From Paroedura picta (lineage: Eukaryota; Chordata; Lepidosauria; Squamata; Gekkonidae): 64,000 nt of DNA. A model generated the notes under the pieces. That model saw nothing but the letters and a program-made list of their open reading frames with translations, made no database searches and had not been told where the DNA came from. Position numbers and translations under genes: made by a program. Below, one piece after another: positions 20,873 to 32,947 of the stretch (the stretch's first letter is position 1; each line of letters starts with the position of its first letter). Location of the stretch: positions 13,822,501 to 13,886,500 of the forward strand of contig NC_135384.1 in the NCBI RefSeq assembly GCF_049243985.1, in the 5' to 3' direction.

Positions 20873-21505
20873 ATAGATGGGGAAGAAATGGAGATAGTGA
20901 CAGATTTTATTTTCCTGGGCTCCAAGATCACTGCAGATGGGGACTGCAGCAAAGAAATTAAAAGACGCTTGCTCCTGGGGAGGAAAGCTATGGCAAATCT
21001 AGACAGCATCCTAAAAAGCAGAGACATCACCCTGCCAACAAAAGTGCGTTTAGTCAAGGCTATGGTATTCCCAGTTGCAATGTATGGCTGTGAAATTTGG
21101 ACCATAAGGAAGGCCGAGCGTCAAAGAATTGAGGCTTTTGAACTCTGGTGCTGGAGAAGACTCTTGCGAGTCCCTTGGACTGCAAGGCGAACAAACCGGT
21201 CAGTCCTAGAGGAGATCAACCCTGACTGCTCTTTAGAAGGCCAGATCCTGAAGATGAAACTCAAATACTTTGGCTACCTCATGAGAAGGAAGGACTCCCT
21301 GGAGAAGAGCCTAATGCTGGGAGCGATCGAGGGCAAAAGAAGAAGGGGACGACAGAGAATGAGGTGGCTGGATGGAGTCACTGAAGCAGTAGGTGCAAAC
21401 TTAAATGGACTCCGGGGAATGGTAGAGGACAGGAAGGCCTGGAGGATCATTGTCCATGGGGTCGCGATGGGTCGGACACGACTTCGCACATAACAACAAC
21501 AACAA
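20873..21505 (+). mobile_element. 5'-truncated BovB, 633 bp
   Basis: Plus strand. The translated reading frame from about 20873 to 21493 is open and nearly identical to the C-terminal 200 residues of the full-length copy, ending HGVAMGRTRLRT and then the aacaacaacaa tail. The 8-bp repeat atcagcaa (20865-20872, 21506-21513) is the target-site duplication. The truncated frame has no endonuclease or RT active site and is not a functional gene. Confidence 0.93.
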
Positions 21506-21513
21506 ATCAGCAA

Positions 21514-22039
21514 TTAGGCATAAGAAAATGTCTTAGCTTGTCTTGTACAAAGGACTAGCTTCCACATTGAGCCAGGAATGAAAGATGGGGAGGAGGAATT
21601 AAATGGCCTCCCAGCATGCAAGCAAATCAAAATTATGGAGTATTTTCCAAAAGAGAGTTCTAGTCTATATAATATGTCAGTCATAAATTACTTTGCTCCA
21701 GTGGTTGATGGCACAGATAAAGTTCAAGAAAATGCAGCAGAGGAGCCAGTTAAGGCAGAAACACACCAAGCTGAAAAAGCCAAAGGTGAAACGGCTATGA
21801 ATTAGGTGTCTTGGGCAAATGAGGAAAAGGTTTTAAATGACAATTCTACAAATAACGATAGGGTAATGGGGAATTAATGAAACTGACTGCTAAAACACTC
21901 TTGTTTTCAAAAGGGCCCAGTCTAATTTCGTTCGGGCACTCCTCCAACTTCCATGCTGTGTAACCAGCTCCGTGGTGTGTCTGGAAACAGGAATGTTAAT
22001 GGTCCAAGACAAAACCTGCCTGTCAGCAATAGGAATGTG
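21514..22039. other. Unassigned intergenic DNA
   Basis: A 75-codon ORF at 21578-21805 (Glu/Ala-rich end) has no recognised relatives and no supporting context. Nothing else is seen. Confidence 0.4.
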
Positions 22040-22745
22040 GCTGAAATTAATACATAGTTTCTTTAACCCTCAATGGCAACTTCCAATCATCTTGGACTAA
22101 GGCTGTTCACAGAGGAATCCAAAGTCTGGGCTTCTACCTACCTTTATTATCCAAATTAGCTCATGATCAAGCTGCATCATTAGTTAAGCAGCGGATATGA
22201 GACAATCAACATCAACTGGACCTGAGTAAAGTTCCAACTTTTTTGGCCCAGTTAAAACAGAATATTTTCTGGCCACTTATCTGTCTCAACTGTTAATAAG
22301 TAAACAAAGAAGGGCATTTACCCTTGCAAGATGCTCTGTCTTGCCTTTAGCTCTTGTAGAGGGTCGCTATAAGAACATTCCCTTTACACTGAGACAATGT
22401 TTTTGTAGGAGTGGCATAATTGATACAAGAGAGCATATATTGTTCCACTGCCCTGCTTATGTAGACATTCATAGCAACTTGATCAAACCACTCCTTAAAA
22501 AGTTGCCAGAATATCATGATGTAGATCGAGCAAAGAGGCTGTTAAGTGATGAGTCCCTCCCAGGTGACAACTCAGCTGGCTAAGTTTTGTGCCGCCACCA
22601 TAAAAATCCAATGCTCTAAAGTAGCATAATTTTAAGATCTATTTTAAATTGCATTATATTAAATGACCATATTCTTTTGGTCTTTTATGTATTAACTTCA
22701 TATAACTAGGTCTGAACAACTGTAATAAAGTTTGATTAAGATTAT
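22040..22745 (+). mobile_element. R4/Dong-like LINE 3' end
   Basis: The plus strand encodes AFTLARC and then EGRYKNIPFTLRQCFC, REHILFHCPAYVDIH: a CCHC-type C-terminal finger and following helix resembling the C-terminus of R4/Dong-like LINEs. The same region in decayed form is seen at 3091-3501. The 3' UTR runs to about 22740, ending near aataaagtttgattaag. It is 5'-truncated and contains stops. Confidence 0.65.
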
Positions 22746-23149
22746 GATCAGTCTTGTTTTCAGCTCCATTAAGAGTATGGAGGAACAGCCGAATAGTAGT
22801 ACTCATGTGGTAACAAGCTTAAGAACTGAGGGACATTTGGGAAGAAGTTCTTCATGTAATATTCCCTGTACAAACCCATGATAAAAAAAAATACTCAGAC
22901 TCTGGTACAAGACTATGAAGTGTGCTTGGCAGTCTGCCCTTTAATGGTCATCTACCAAAGTGGAATCAAAGCTAGCTTTCATGCATCATTTGTTTAATAT
23001 ACTTGAGAAGAATGTCTTCCCTATAGACCTGCTTACAATCCAAAAACCTACCTGGTTGACACTCCTTGGAGATATGCTGCAAAAAGGAATGACTAATGAG
23101 AGCCAATCAGTTCAAATTGCACTCTGCCAATGAGGACCAATCAGCTCGC
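22746..23149. other. Unassigned intergenic DNA
   Basis: No gene or element recognised. Confidence 0.4.
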
Positions 23150-23650
23150 ACTTTACCAGAAGGGCTAATAAGGGACTAGCTCGCTGTCTCCATCTTCCTG
23201 CCAGTTTTAGAATTTGCCAGGTGGAAGAGGAGGTAGCCTCAGAGCATACCCTGCTGCCAGTAAGTTGCCCTGGCTTCTTTCAACTCAGAGTACCTGAGGG
23301 AGAGCGAGCTGCCTCCTGGGACAGCCTCTGTGTACCTTCAGGAGGGGGGATGTGGGAGGTCCAGAAATGTCCCCTCTGCTGGCCCACTGGGACCCAGGGC
23401 AGCCAGGAAAAGCTTCTGTCCTGGGAATGTTTACTCATGAGTAAGTCATGACTCTCAGCCAAGTATGGCCCATCCTCATAGTATAGCCCCTATCAGGAGG
23501 GAACTTTCAGACAGGACAGGCTAATAAGGGACAGCACTCCACCTCCAGCTTCCTGCCAGTTTCAGAAGTTTGCTGGGTGGAAGAGGAGCTGGTCTCAGAG
23601 CATGCCTTGCTGCCAATAAGTTGTCCTGTCCTCCTGCACATATTTATGTT
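23150..23650 (-). repeat. Unclassified ~310-bp repeat family, two units
   Basis: Two imperfect units begin near 23165 and 23520 (both containing cttcctgccagttt, then gtggaagaggag). In reverse orientation they match pairs at 30320-30860 and a single unit at 38290-38500. Shared words include gggcatgctctgaga, ggcaccctgggtccc and attcccaggg. The family is unknown; an LTR-derived repeat is possible. Confidence 0.55.
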
Positions 23651-23893
23651 TATAAGTATTTTTATAAACTATCACAATCTTTTAAAGGTCTGTTTTACTT
23701 TGGTAAACCTTGAACCTTGAGGACCCACATGACCACAAACCTCTCTGATCTGGGGAAACTTCAGTGGGGTAGGTGCCCCCAGGCCATCTGGCAACCAAGA
23801 CTCTTCCCAGTGTATTGATGGCCAATCAGTCCCTGGGAAAATTCCATGTGAAAATTAATCTCTTTTCTGAGCCATTAAGCTAAACTCTAGTTC

Positions 23894-23894
<1 letters not shown>

Positions 23895-23949
<55 letters not shown>
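23895..23949. repeat. (CT)n microsatellite
   Basis: About 27 uninterrupted CT dinucleotides. Confidence 0.98.
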
Positions 23950-23952
<3 letters not shown>

Positions 23953-24089
23953 AGATCGGGTTTGGGACATACATAAGAACATGGCTGACCTAGCTGGGAG
24001 GCCAGGGTCTTGTTGCCAGGTGGCTTGTGGGAAATCAACTGAGGTGGGCACCTGTTATCTCCCCTGCATAGGTCACTATTTGTAGGGTA

Positions 24090-24320
24090 GATTTCAGTAG
24101 GCAAGGGGATCTGCTTTCCCGGCTGAGAATGGTGCAGGTCCCAGAGCGTCTCTGGACTCCGCAGGTTGTGGTGCAGTCCACTGACTGCTAGGTCAGGCTC
24201 CCTCTCCCATGCTGTGCCAACCCTCCCTTAGGGAGGTAATAAAGCTGTGGCCTTGTTTATACCCAACAACTGTTCCGTGTCTTGTTCCAGCCAAAAATGC
24301 CCTCCTGCAAGTCAACCCCT
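24090..24320 (+). mobile_element. LTR-like fossil (tentative)
   Basis: The end of this stretch has the look of a retroviral-type LTR: a polyadenylation signal in gtaataaagctgtggcc, then a short GT-rich region. There is no partner LTR and no internal region. Very uncertain; it could be another repeat with a poly(A) signal. Confidence 0.25.
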
Positions 24321-25916
24321 CTAAGTTTTTTTCTATGTTTTATTTTCCTTTTTAATGTAAATGTCTATAATTTATATTTCTGTTTACTCTGGGAATGTCA
24401 TCATTTGGGAATGCTGGGTTGGCCGTTAGACAATAATTCTCTCATCAACTAAAATAGCACACCATAATGAAGTCTCTAGTGATTGTACCTTTCAAAACTG
24501 TATAAAATTCAGTGCAAGTAAGAGCATTTAGTCTGTTGGAAGGACTGATAATCCACCTTATTGGGCACAGACATAGAATCGGGTTGATATCTGGAACCCA
24601 GGCAGAAAGTGTTTTACATCAGGCTTGAGAACATTGTCAAGGTATAGTTAACTTTTTAGATCTGACAGATGTATTTGATGTATTTAGATTTGACAGATGT
24701 ATACACTGGAGTCCCGTGACCATTTCTTGTCAATCTCACTTTGCTGTAACTGCTTTGCCATCAACTTCATGCGGAAAAAAGGATGCTTTCTTATATCTGT
24801 CATATGATATGATGTAGCTGTAACCTGGCCATATGCATGCAAGGTACCTGCATGAATCACTAATTAAAAGGAAGCAGCCCATCATCTCAATCCATTGTAA
24901 GGGCTTCAATGTGGCCAGCTTTTTCAACAAAAGAGGGAGCAAGGGGCTTTTTTGGATAAGTATCTCACCCTACACAGCTACACAGGATGAGGACTATAGT
25001 AAATACTACAATTCAGAAAGCAAAGAAGCTGGCTGGAACCAATGCAAGTATTGGGCTGAGAAGAATGTGGTATACAGATTATAGGACTGTATGGGTAGTG
25101 AAGGCTACAATGATCTCATAAAATCTTGGAAACTAAGCAGGGTTGGACCTAGTGAGCATTTGAACAGGAGACCACCAAATAATCCTAGTATCACTACACA
25201 TAGGCAGGCAGTCTCTTGCTTCTTGTTGCCAGGGGCTCATGGGAATTGCAATCCATGGACATCTAGAGATAGATACAGTTTGGTTACCCCTACCCTATCA
25301 GGCTGTCATAAATTGATTGCAATTTGATGGCTATAAAAGTAAAACACCTTCATTGATCAGGGAAACTTTAGTATTGTGGAACTTTAGTAACATTATATAT
25401 ACACAGTTATGGACCCTGGAGCCTTAAAATAATCTACATCTACTTGTTGTTGAATGCAAATCATATTCCATGTCATGATACCAATGGCGTCATTGTGACT
25501 GTTAACATGGGCAAATGTCATTACAACTACCACCAAAATAATAGTCTGAGCAAATCAACATATTGTCATTTAGTGGTGTTACGGCCAAGAAAGGACATGC
25601 AATTTGCAAATATAATTCGTGAAATGTGTACTTTCATCCATCTGTTTATTTCAATACAAGATTTCCTGAATTCATGAACTAATGTTTCTCTTATATCATG
25701 AAGCAAATGTAAAGTAAAATGTCAGGAATTGTTCAAGTTAAATATTTATGTATGTGGTTCCTAGCCAGAAGCATCTTCTGTTTATTGTGGATAATATAAT
25801 TTTGGACTAGAGCTTTTTTACTGGAACCAGCAAGGCTCTTGAGTTTTCTCCCCTTCCCATATGGGGGTTTTCTTCTTGAATTCAACAGCAACTGTTCCTA
25901 ACATAAACTCCTAACT
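24321..25916. other. Intergenic DNA with a MITE fragment
   Basis: 25227-25295 (ggggctcatgggaattgca .. ttggttacccctacc) is a half-MITE of the family complete at 35209. The rest shows no gene. A weak OR-like word near 24830 was considered and rejected. Confidence 0.5.
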
Positions 25917-26062
25917 GTGGTTAGGAGTGTAGACTTCTAATCTGGTGAGCTGGATATGATTCTGCTGTCCTCCACATGCAACCAGCTGGGTGACCTTGGG
26001 CTCGCCACAGCACTGATAAAGCTGTTCTGACCGAGCAGTGATATCTGCGCTCTCTCAATGTA
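25917..26062 (+). mobile_element. tRNA-derived SINE fragment
   Basis: Plus strand. The head has a box-A-like ggttaggagtgtagac, then ccagctgggtgaccttggg, gctgttctgaccgagcag and a truncated end before the gtgtctgttgtgggg part. It is the same family as 29795, 32463, 37718, 44030 and 53592. Confidence 0.75.
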
Positions 26063-26205
26063 TTTGTATGTTTATACAAGTATAATCTAAATGATGTGTA
26101 AATATATGCACATCTACACTAAATGCCAGTCATGTCTCATTCTTCCAGAATAACCTTTTTCTCCCTCTCATCTTTTGTGTTTTTCAGTTCTGTGAATATC
26201 AAGCC

Positions 26206-27150
26206 ATGGATAAATACGAGACAAATCAATCAGTGGTCAGTGAATTTATCCTCCTGGGGTTTGGGGATATCAGTGATTTCCAGATCCTTCTTTTCTTTGC
26301 ATTTCTAGTAATCTACATTGTTACCATGGCTGGGAACCTGCTGATTGTTGCCTTAGTTGCAGCTGATCGGCATCTTCACACCCCCATGTATTTCTTTCTG
26401 GGGAATTTGTCTTGCTTGGAGACTTGCTACATCTCTACCATTTGGCCCCGGATGCTGGACAGCTTAGTGACTGGGCATAAATCCATGTGGGTGACTTCAT
26501 GTTTTGCCCAACTGTATTTCTTTGGGGGCTTGGCTACAGCAGAATGTTATCTCCTTGCGGCCATGTCTTATGATCGCTACCTAGCCATATGCCAACCGTT
26601 GCGTTATGCAACCCTTATGGATGTCAGGTCCTGCCTGCAGTTAGCAAGTGGTTCCTGGATCATTGGCTTTATGGTTAACTCAGTGACAATCTACTTTATG
26701 TCTCAATTGATATTCTGCGGACCTAACATAATTGACCACTTCTTCTGCGATTTTTCTCCACTACTCCAACTGTCTTGCAGCAACACCCTCAACATCCAGC
26801 TACTGATATTTATTCTGTCAGCTCTGTTTGGATTGTTCCCTTTTCTTTTAACCCTCATTTCCTACAGCTGCATCATAGAAACCATTTTAAGAATCCCATC
26901 CTCTGTTGGGAGAAAGAAGGCATTTTCCACCTGCTCATCACATCTCATTGTGGTTACTCTATTTTATGGAACTATAGTCATTGTTTATGTAGTGCCCAAA
27001 AGCAACACACTCAGAGAACTGAACAAGGTATCTTCTGTCTTCTACACCATCTTGACTCCCTTGGTGAACCCCTTTGTGTACAGTCTGAGAAATAAAGACA
27101 TTAAACAAGCTTTGAAAAAAATTCTCCAGCATTTTGTTGATTCATCATAA
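26206..27150 (+). CDS. Olfactory receptor, family 6/11-like, intact
   Basis: 314 aa. NQS glycosylation site at 7-9, FILLGFGD (14-21), GN 43-44, HTPMYFFLGNLSCLE (58-72), C99, MSYDRYLAIC (120-129), IDHFFCDF (176-183), KAFSTCSSHLIVV (238-250), PKSNTLRELNK, and TM7 PLVNPFVYSLRNKD (285-298). ATG at 26206 in a good context (gccatgg), 18 nt after a splice acceptor (gtgtttttcag ending 26187). Usual OR length and all landmark residues present. Its nearest relative in the window appears to be the gene at 33764. One oddity: CKP of IC2 is CQP here. Confidence 0.96.
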   Translation: MDKYETNQSVVSEFILLGFGDISDFQILLFFAFLVIYIVTMAGNLLIVALVAADRHLHTPMYFFLGNLSCLETCYISTIWPRMLDSLVTGHKSMWVTSCFAQLYFFGGLATAECYLLAAMSYDRYLAICQPLRYATLMDVRSCLQLASGSWIIGFMVNSVTIYFMSQLIFCGPNIIDHFFCDFSPLLQLSCSNTLNIQLLIFILSALFGLFPFLLTLISYSCIIETILRIPSSVGRKKAFSTCSSHLIVVTLFYGTIVIVYVVPKSNTLRELNKVSSVFYTILTPLVNPFVYSLRNKDIKQALKKILQHFVDSS

Positions 27151-28040
27151 GCGTTGCTTCCCTGGTTCGTTTTGCTTCTAATGGGAATATTATTTTCAAA
27201 ATGTTGCAAACACAATGTAGTAAAATTCATTTAATATGCCTAATTTTTTTGGCTTAAGGTCGATGGATTGTGAAAGCTTAGCCTCACAACAGATTTGGTA
27301 TGTACCCATTAGTTCTTCATAGGAAAAACATTTCTAGAAAGTGTACTTAGGGTTGTAGTCACAGAAATGGGTATCAATATCAAACCCCACTTCAGGAGGG
27401 TATTTGTTAACTACTACTGAAAACCAAAAGCTGGATTGGATAGGCTCTGGTCTGATCCACTCATTAATAGGACTAAGTACACATCAAAACATGAAGTTGC
27501 CACATATTGAATGAGACCATTAATCCATCAAAGTATTGTCTGACTGGCAGTGAATCTCCAGGGTCTCAGAAAGAAGTCCTCCATATCACCTGCCACCTGT
27601 TCTTTTAAACTGGAGATGCAGAGAACTGAGCCCATGCCAAGCAGATGCTCTACCTCTGAGCTACATCCCCTTCTCTTAATAAATTTGTGCCTATGCGGAA
27701 TCTCATACATTCCCTCAGATCTTGTGTCAAACCACAAACAGGGGAAGCTCTAAATGGAAGCCAAAGAACCACCCTGAAACATTGCTCTCCAGGAAGTACG
27801 TACATATTCCTCAGCCAGGTTTTGTGACGATTAAGCACTCCTGCATAGGTTATTATCTCGGCATACTCTCTTAACTCAGAGTGAATGGCAGTTCTCCATC
27901 CATTGAAGTTAGAATTGCAGCTTTCAGCTGGATCCTACCCCAACGTGCAATTCTCACGTGCTAAAATCTAGCAGGTACAGGCAATTCATATGTATTTTTC
28001 TCTTGCTTTGTGGATGAGCCCTTCTTAAAAGCATTGTTCT
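27151..28040. other. OR 3' flank, unassigned
   Basis: No gene or mobile element recognised. Confidence 0.5.
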
Positions 28041-28044
28041 CATA

Positions 28045-28190
28045 GAGAAGTTCTGTCAGACCCCTCAGCCCTCCTTATCTCACAGGGCACCTATTGTGGG
28101 GAGAGGAAGGGAAAGCAATTATAAGCCACTGAGACTCCTTTGGGTAGTGAAAAGCTGGGTATAAAAGCCAACTCTTCTTCAAAAACAAAA
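28045..28190 (+). mobile_element. tRNA-derived SINE, 3' half
   Basis: Contains tctcacagggcacctattgt, then the conserved tail ataagccactgagactcc, tttgggtagtgaaaagc and aactcttcttc. The head is missing. Confidence 0.75.
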
Positions 28191-28429
28191 GTGTAGCCAT
28201 AGTATTTCACAGACTGTGTTTATTTTATCTGGTCCTTTGCCTCAATATTAAGATCCCTGTCCAGTCTTAGACATAACATTTAAGTGGCGTCAGCTGTTGC
28301 TCAACATCTTGTTTAAAGTATACCTGGGTAGCTACAAATATTTCTGGATAGTGTCCATTGCGTCTACTTTGATTATCAAACAAATTCCTGTTGCGCTGCA
28401 TTAGATCTTCCAATGCTGATTGTGTTTTT

Positions 28430-29130
28430 CATGTGCGAGATTATGCCTAAGAATCTTGTATCTCAGCAGCATATATTAAAATTGATACATCAGGACTATT
28501 CCCTGGTATGCATCTTTTGTAAACTGACAATTAGCATAAGAAGAGGTTGCATTAGCTTGACCTGTGTAAAGGGAAGAGGGTAGCTCGAAAAACAGGATTT
28601 GTTTGTTCCACCTAATGTTAGATATGCTTCCATTATCACTGACAGTCCTTTTTTTTTTTTTTAACTCAAGAGGACTCCTCCTATTTTTTTTGAGTGAAAA
28701 AGCTGGTTGGATCCAACTTCACTGAACAACAGTGTCAGCCTGTTAACCTGGTATTCTTTTTGGAGACCAACATGGCTACCCACTTGAATCTTTCTTTTTG
28801 AAGAACTACTGAAGGACTAACAAATTCCCCTGCTGGTGAAATGTATCGGAAAATTTGGAGAATTTTGACAGTATTATATATATTTTATTTTATTTCACAC
28901 CATCACTCTTGGTCTTATTTTTTTATCTCCTATTGAGTAGTGTGGCTCTTTTTTTTCTCTGTTAAAATATTCCAGTCAACATTTAGCTAAGTCCAAAAGC
29001 TTCTCTTTTTATCAAGAGAAACTGTGGTAGAAATAGGTTTATATTGAAAGTTTGTTTATAGACATAGCCCACGCCAAACTCACAAAAAGTTATTCATGAT
29101 TTTAGGAATACATAGTTATTTGATTTGTCG
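28430..29130. repeat. Block paralogous to 20.3-20.75 kb
   Basis: Same order of matching words as 20320-20745 (see there) with extra DNA inside (about 28600-28960), including a repeat with ggagaccaacatggctacc, a phrase shared with the short element at 45071-45131. Confidence 0.6.
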
Positions 29131-29159
29131 CAATGATCATGGCAAGTGAGCATGTTAGA

Positions 29160-29310
29160 GATAAAGTCACTGGCAGTCTTCAAGCAAAGGTTGGATACAC
29201 ACTTTTCTTGGATGCTTTAGGATGCTTAGGGCTGATCCTGCGTTGAGCAGGGGGTTGGACTAGATGGCCTGTATGGCCCCTTCCAACTCTATGGCTCTTT
29301 TAGGAAGGGG
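29160..29310 (+). mobile_element. CR1 3' end
   Basis: Plus strand. Characteristic CR1 3' region: gcaaaggttggatacac, ggatgcttagggctgatcc, gggggttggactagatgg, ccccttccaactctatgg. It is truncated at 5' and lacks the octamer tail. Confidence 0.85.
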
Positions 29311-29399
29311 GGTAGGAAGGGGATTTTATTATTGTGCCGCCATGCTATGATATTTTTAAGTCTTTTAATGGGAGTTTTAATGGGGCTTTAAGACACTGT

Positions 29400-29449
29400 A
29401 ACCCGCCACGAGTCATTTGGGAGTGGTGGGAAATAAATCGAAATTAATA

Positions 29450-29484
<35 letters not shown>
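29400..29484 (+). repeat. LINE-type tail with (GAT)n
   Basis: aacccgccacgagtcatttg followed by about 12 GAT units at 29449-29483. Probably the 3' tail of a CR1/L2-like element. Confidence 0.6.
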
Positions 29485-30590
29485 ACTTGGGATGGGGACA
29501 GGGGTCTGTGTTGCACTTCCCTCTACACACACACAGAAAACACAGAAGACAAAAACATTCATCCCTTTTCAAATTGCAAAACTTATTAACCACATAATAA
29601 CCTGCCCATGTAGGAAATACCTGAGTGTCTATCTACTTGGATTGCTCTGAGAAGCCATTGGTCAGAATGTCCAAATGCAAAGGAAAATAACCCCATAACC
29701 ATCAATGAGCAAGTCAAAAAAGATTTACAACATCCTCCTGCAACAGGTTCTTCTGCCTGTGCTCCAGGTATATCTCTTTCAGGGAATGGCAATTTGTACA
29801 GCTTGGTGTAGTGGTTAAGAGCAGTGACTTCTAATGTGGTGACTTGGATTTGATTCCCTGTCCCTTTACTTACCGGGTGACCTAGACACAATCCTGTTAG
29901 AAACTTTTCTCAAATAGCAGTTTCTCTCAGAGCTCTCTCAGCATCAAGTACCGCACAGGGTGTCTGTTGTGGGAAGAGGGAAGATGATTATGAGACACTC
30001 TGAGACTTCTTTTGGCAGTGAAAAGCAGGATATAAAACCAACTGTAGTTTCTACTGGGAAGTTGCTACTGGGAAGCATGTGTCCCCATGGCCTCATCTTG
30101 CTTCTGTACCCCCTCTACATTTACCCCATATTCCATGCAATTGATCTCAAATTTGCTTTGTTATGTTGGTCTTGGGAAAACTGAAGCAAGTCCAAGGTAA
30201 TATCCATATGGAAAGTCTGTATCTTTGCAGTCCCACCCACATCAGCATTATTTTCCTTGCTGCAATTGTTTGTGATGGCTACGCCTAAAGCATTGTTCCC
30301 TTCTCAGATTGCAATTTTCAGATCTCACATTACTTACTCATGAGTAAATATTCCTAGAGCAAAGTCTTTTACTGGGCACCTTGGGTCCCAGAGGGCCAGC
30401 AGGGGGCCTGGAGCTCCTGTAGCCCTCCACCTCCAGAAGGCACACGGACACTGCTCCAGCTCTGCCCATGTTCTCTGAGTTGAAAGAGGCCACAGCAAAT
30501 TACTGGCAACAGGGCATGCTCTGAGACCAGTTCTTCTTCTACCCAGCAAACTTCTGAAACCAGAAGGAAGTTGGAGGTGTAGAGCTGACC
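29485..30590. repeat. Paralogous block, partner of 37.39-38.49 kb
   Basis: Direct copy of about 37390-38490: ctgtgttgcacttccctct, ttattaaccacataat, gtaggaaatacctga, the embedded SINE and one unit of the ~310-bp repeat occur in the same order. With OR genes at 26.2 and 33.8 kb at similar spacing (about 7.6 and 7.9 kb), this looks like a duplicated OR segment. Confidence 0.8.
29795..30050 (+). mobile_element. tRNA-derived SINE
   Basis: Head gtgtagtggttaagagcagt with a box-B-like tttgattccctg, middle gtgtctgttgtgggaagagg, tail tgagacttcttttggcagtg and ataaaaccaac. Decayed, and present also in the paralogous block at 37718. Confidence 0.85.
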
Positions 30591-30860
30591 CTTTGTTAAG
30601 CCCTTCCTGGCTACCTCCTGTTTGGGGCTAAACTACCAGGGTGGGCCATTCCTGGATGAGGGTTGTCACCTATTTATCAGTAAACATTCCCAGGGCAGAG
30701 GCTTCTCCTTGATACCCTGGATCCCTGAGGGTTGGCAAGGGGTCTTTTCTGGGCCTTCTTCAGTCCCTCACCTCCAGAAGGCTTGCAGAGGTTGCCCAGT
30801 TCCCCCCATGTCCTCTGAATTGAAGGAGGCCAGGATAACTTATGGGCAGCAGGGCATATT
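30320..30860 (+). repeat. Unclassified ~310-bp repeat, two tandem units
   Basis: Units near 30330-30535 and 30640-30860 share gtaaacattcccagggc-type starts, cacctccagaaggc and ggcagcagggcat ends. The opposite-orientation pair lies at 23150-23650. Confidence 0.65.
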
Positions 30861-31549
30861 CAAGCACCAAAATATCTGCTTTACTTTAGAACAATTTTCT
30901 TTAACATGCTACGTTTTCCCAAAATGCAAGGGGGGGGGGGGTCAAGATGCATGCTGCTGATTTCTGCTACCTCAGTGTCAGTGATCATGTGAATATGCAA
31001 TTTGATTCAGTCTCCTGTTGCCCAAAATAGCTCTCTTTGCCTGTAATCACTTTAGATCAAATTTCCACAGAAAGCAGTCCTTAGCTTGATTTCCGTAGAC
31101 CAAGGATCTCTGTATTAAAGATCCTGGCTTGAATTGAAGTGTTAATTGTGGGTGTTAGTTGTCTAGCAATGTCATTCTCTCTCTCATAGTTACCAATAAC
31201 CAATGACAAGTGAGACTGAATGACAAGGGAAGGACTAAGAATATTCAGCATCTCAAAATGCAGAAGAATATATTTTATGTGAGTGCTGTCAAACCTGCAT
31301 AACCATGAATGTTTTAAAAAGGAGCCACTTAAAGGGTGGGGTAAATTAAAATGGTGTTCAGTGCTGCATGCATAAGGGTCCAAGGTCAGCATTGTCCCAC
31401 TCAGACCATCTGCAACAGTTCACCAGAACTATGACTGAAATATATTAAATCCCCATTTCCCAGACACTCCCAATAGACTGGCTGGGAAGTGAACCAGGTA
31501 CCTTTTGCCTGCCCAGGAAAGCTCTACTATGAGTGCAAGCACCAAGAGT
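30861..31549. other. Unassigned intergenic DNA
   Basis: A poly-G run lies at about 30931-30942. No gene recognised. Confidence 0.45.
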
Positions 31550-31612
31550 ATCCTGCATAGTGCAGGGACCATGAGGTCCCTTCCAACTCTATTATTCCAT
31601 GATTCTATAGGG
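31550..31612 (+). mobile_element. CR1 3' terminus
   Basis: gtgcagggaccatgaggtcc, ttccaactctattattcc, atgattctat: a CR1 3' end with its octamer-type tail. Confidence 0.8.
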
Positions 31613-31689
31613 GAAGATGGAAAATCTTATCCCAACAACCCCCCCCCCCCACAAGAGTATGACCTCGAGGGATGGGGGTGCAACAGCAC

Positions 31690-31985
31690 AGGGCCAGGTT
31701 TTATATCCTATTTTTCATTGCCTGAAGGAGTCTCAAAGTGTCTTAAAATCATCTTCCTTTCCCCTCTCCATCACAGTAACTCTGTGGGTAGGTGAGGCTG
31801 AGAGAGCACTAAAAGGTCTGGGTGGCAGGAAGCACCTTGTCAGGTGCTTTATGATCTCATGTATGCTTTCTGCTTATAAAGCTATTTATTTATTATATTT
31901 ATTTATTAATTAAATTTCTATACCACCACTTATGGACCAGCCGGCTCATGGTGGTTTACAGCATAATAATAAAATAATGAAAGCT
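31690..31985 (-). mobile_element. SINE 3' half and a LINE-type tail
   Basis: 31690-31810 is the tRNA-derived SINE 3' half in minus orientation (tgcctgaaggagtctcaaag, then ctgtgggtaggtgaggctga). 31880-31985 (TTTAT-rich, then ccagccggctcatggtggt) looks like the minus-strand 3' end of an L2/CR1-type LINE. Confidence 0.6.
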
Positions 31986-32462
31986 ATGCCCTCTTGCTGA
32001 CAACATACAAAATACAAAGGTAATAAGAAAACAGCAAGATGGCGGCAATACTACCCTTATTAGGCCCTCATTCCTCATCTCATCTATTCCCAGTTGTAAC
32101 TAAGGAGTTGTAAATCCAGGATGGTTGGTCTTTTTCCCAAAGGAAGATCCAAGAGATTTTCCAGATTATCAGTTTGTTTCAATTTACAGTTTCCAATTAG
32201 CTACAACTATATAATGACTCCCTTAGATATTTCTGGTAACATTTCCAGGACATGACATTAACCTGGTACAGGAAATATAAAGCCACAAACTGGGAATGTT
32301 GAATTCTGTTTCAGATCTACCAAATACTGGAAGGATCCCCCCCCCCGAGAGATATCAGTTATTTTAAAACTAGATGCAAATTGAAGGAGACTGGGCCTAA
32401 TAAATAAGTTCTGGAAAATGCAGTTGAGAAGCTAGCATTATATCGAGAATGGTATGTTGAAT

Positions 32463-32690
32463 CAGTCAGTGTGATTTAGTGGTTAAGAGTGGTGGCCTCT
32501 GATCTGGAGAACCTTCACATGCAGCCAGCTTGATGAACTTGGGCTAGTAACAATTCTGAGAACTCTCTTAGCCCCACCTATCTCGCAGGGTGTCTGTTGT
32601 GGGAAGAGGACGGGGAGGCGATTGCAAGTTATTTTGAGACTTCTTGGTGTACTGACAAATGGGTTTTCTTCTTTTAAACACAAACATCTT
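32463..32690 (+). mobile_element. tRNA-derived SINE
   Basis: Head gtgatttagtggttaagagt, middle cgcagggtgtctgttgtggg, tail gcaagttattttgagacttc. Decayed. Confidence 0.8.
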
Positions 32691-32947
32691 GGGCAACGTA
32701 CTTATTATAATGGCCAAGATCCAGTTATCTACTCCTAGGAGAGATTTCTTATTTCATCAGCCACCCAACCAAAAAAAGACCCCTGAAATCTTCTATGTCC
32801 CTCCCTTCCCTGATATTCACAATTTCCTTTGATGAGAGTTTCTTTTCAGGAGGTTCAAGGGACAACCACATGAGATGTAGGCAGGACACCTAATTGTATT
32901 AGCAGAAGTCTGATAATAGTTCTCTAGATGCAAGGCTTTTTTCCTTC

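Noticed and set aside
20846-21493. 215-codon ORF
   Set aside because: It is the open 3' end of a truncated BovB copy with a few extra codons of flank, not a host gene.
24780-25084. Possible OR relic (gtcatatgat .. tggccatatgcatgc)
   Set aside because: Only a short OR-like phrase is present, with no neighbouring TM or FSTC motif in any frame.
29449-29484. CRISPR-like or other regular repeat array
   Set aside because: It is a GAT microsatellite; no spaced direct repeats of array type occur anywhere in the window.
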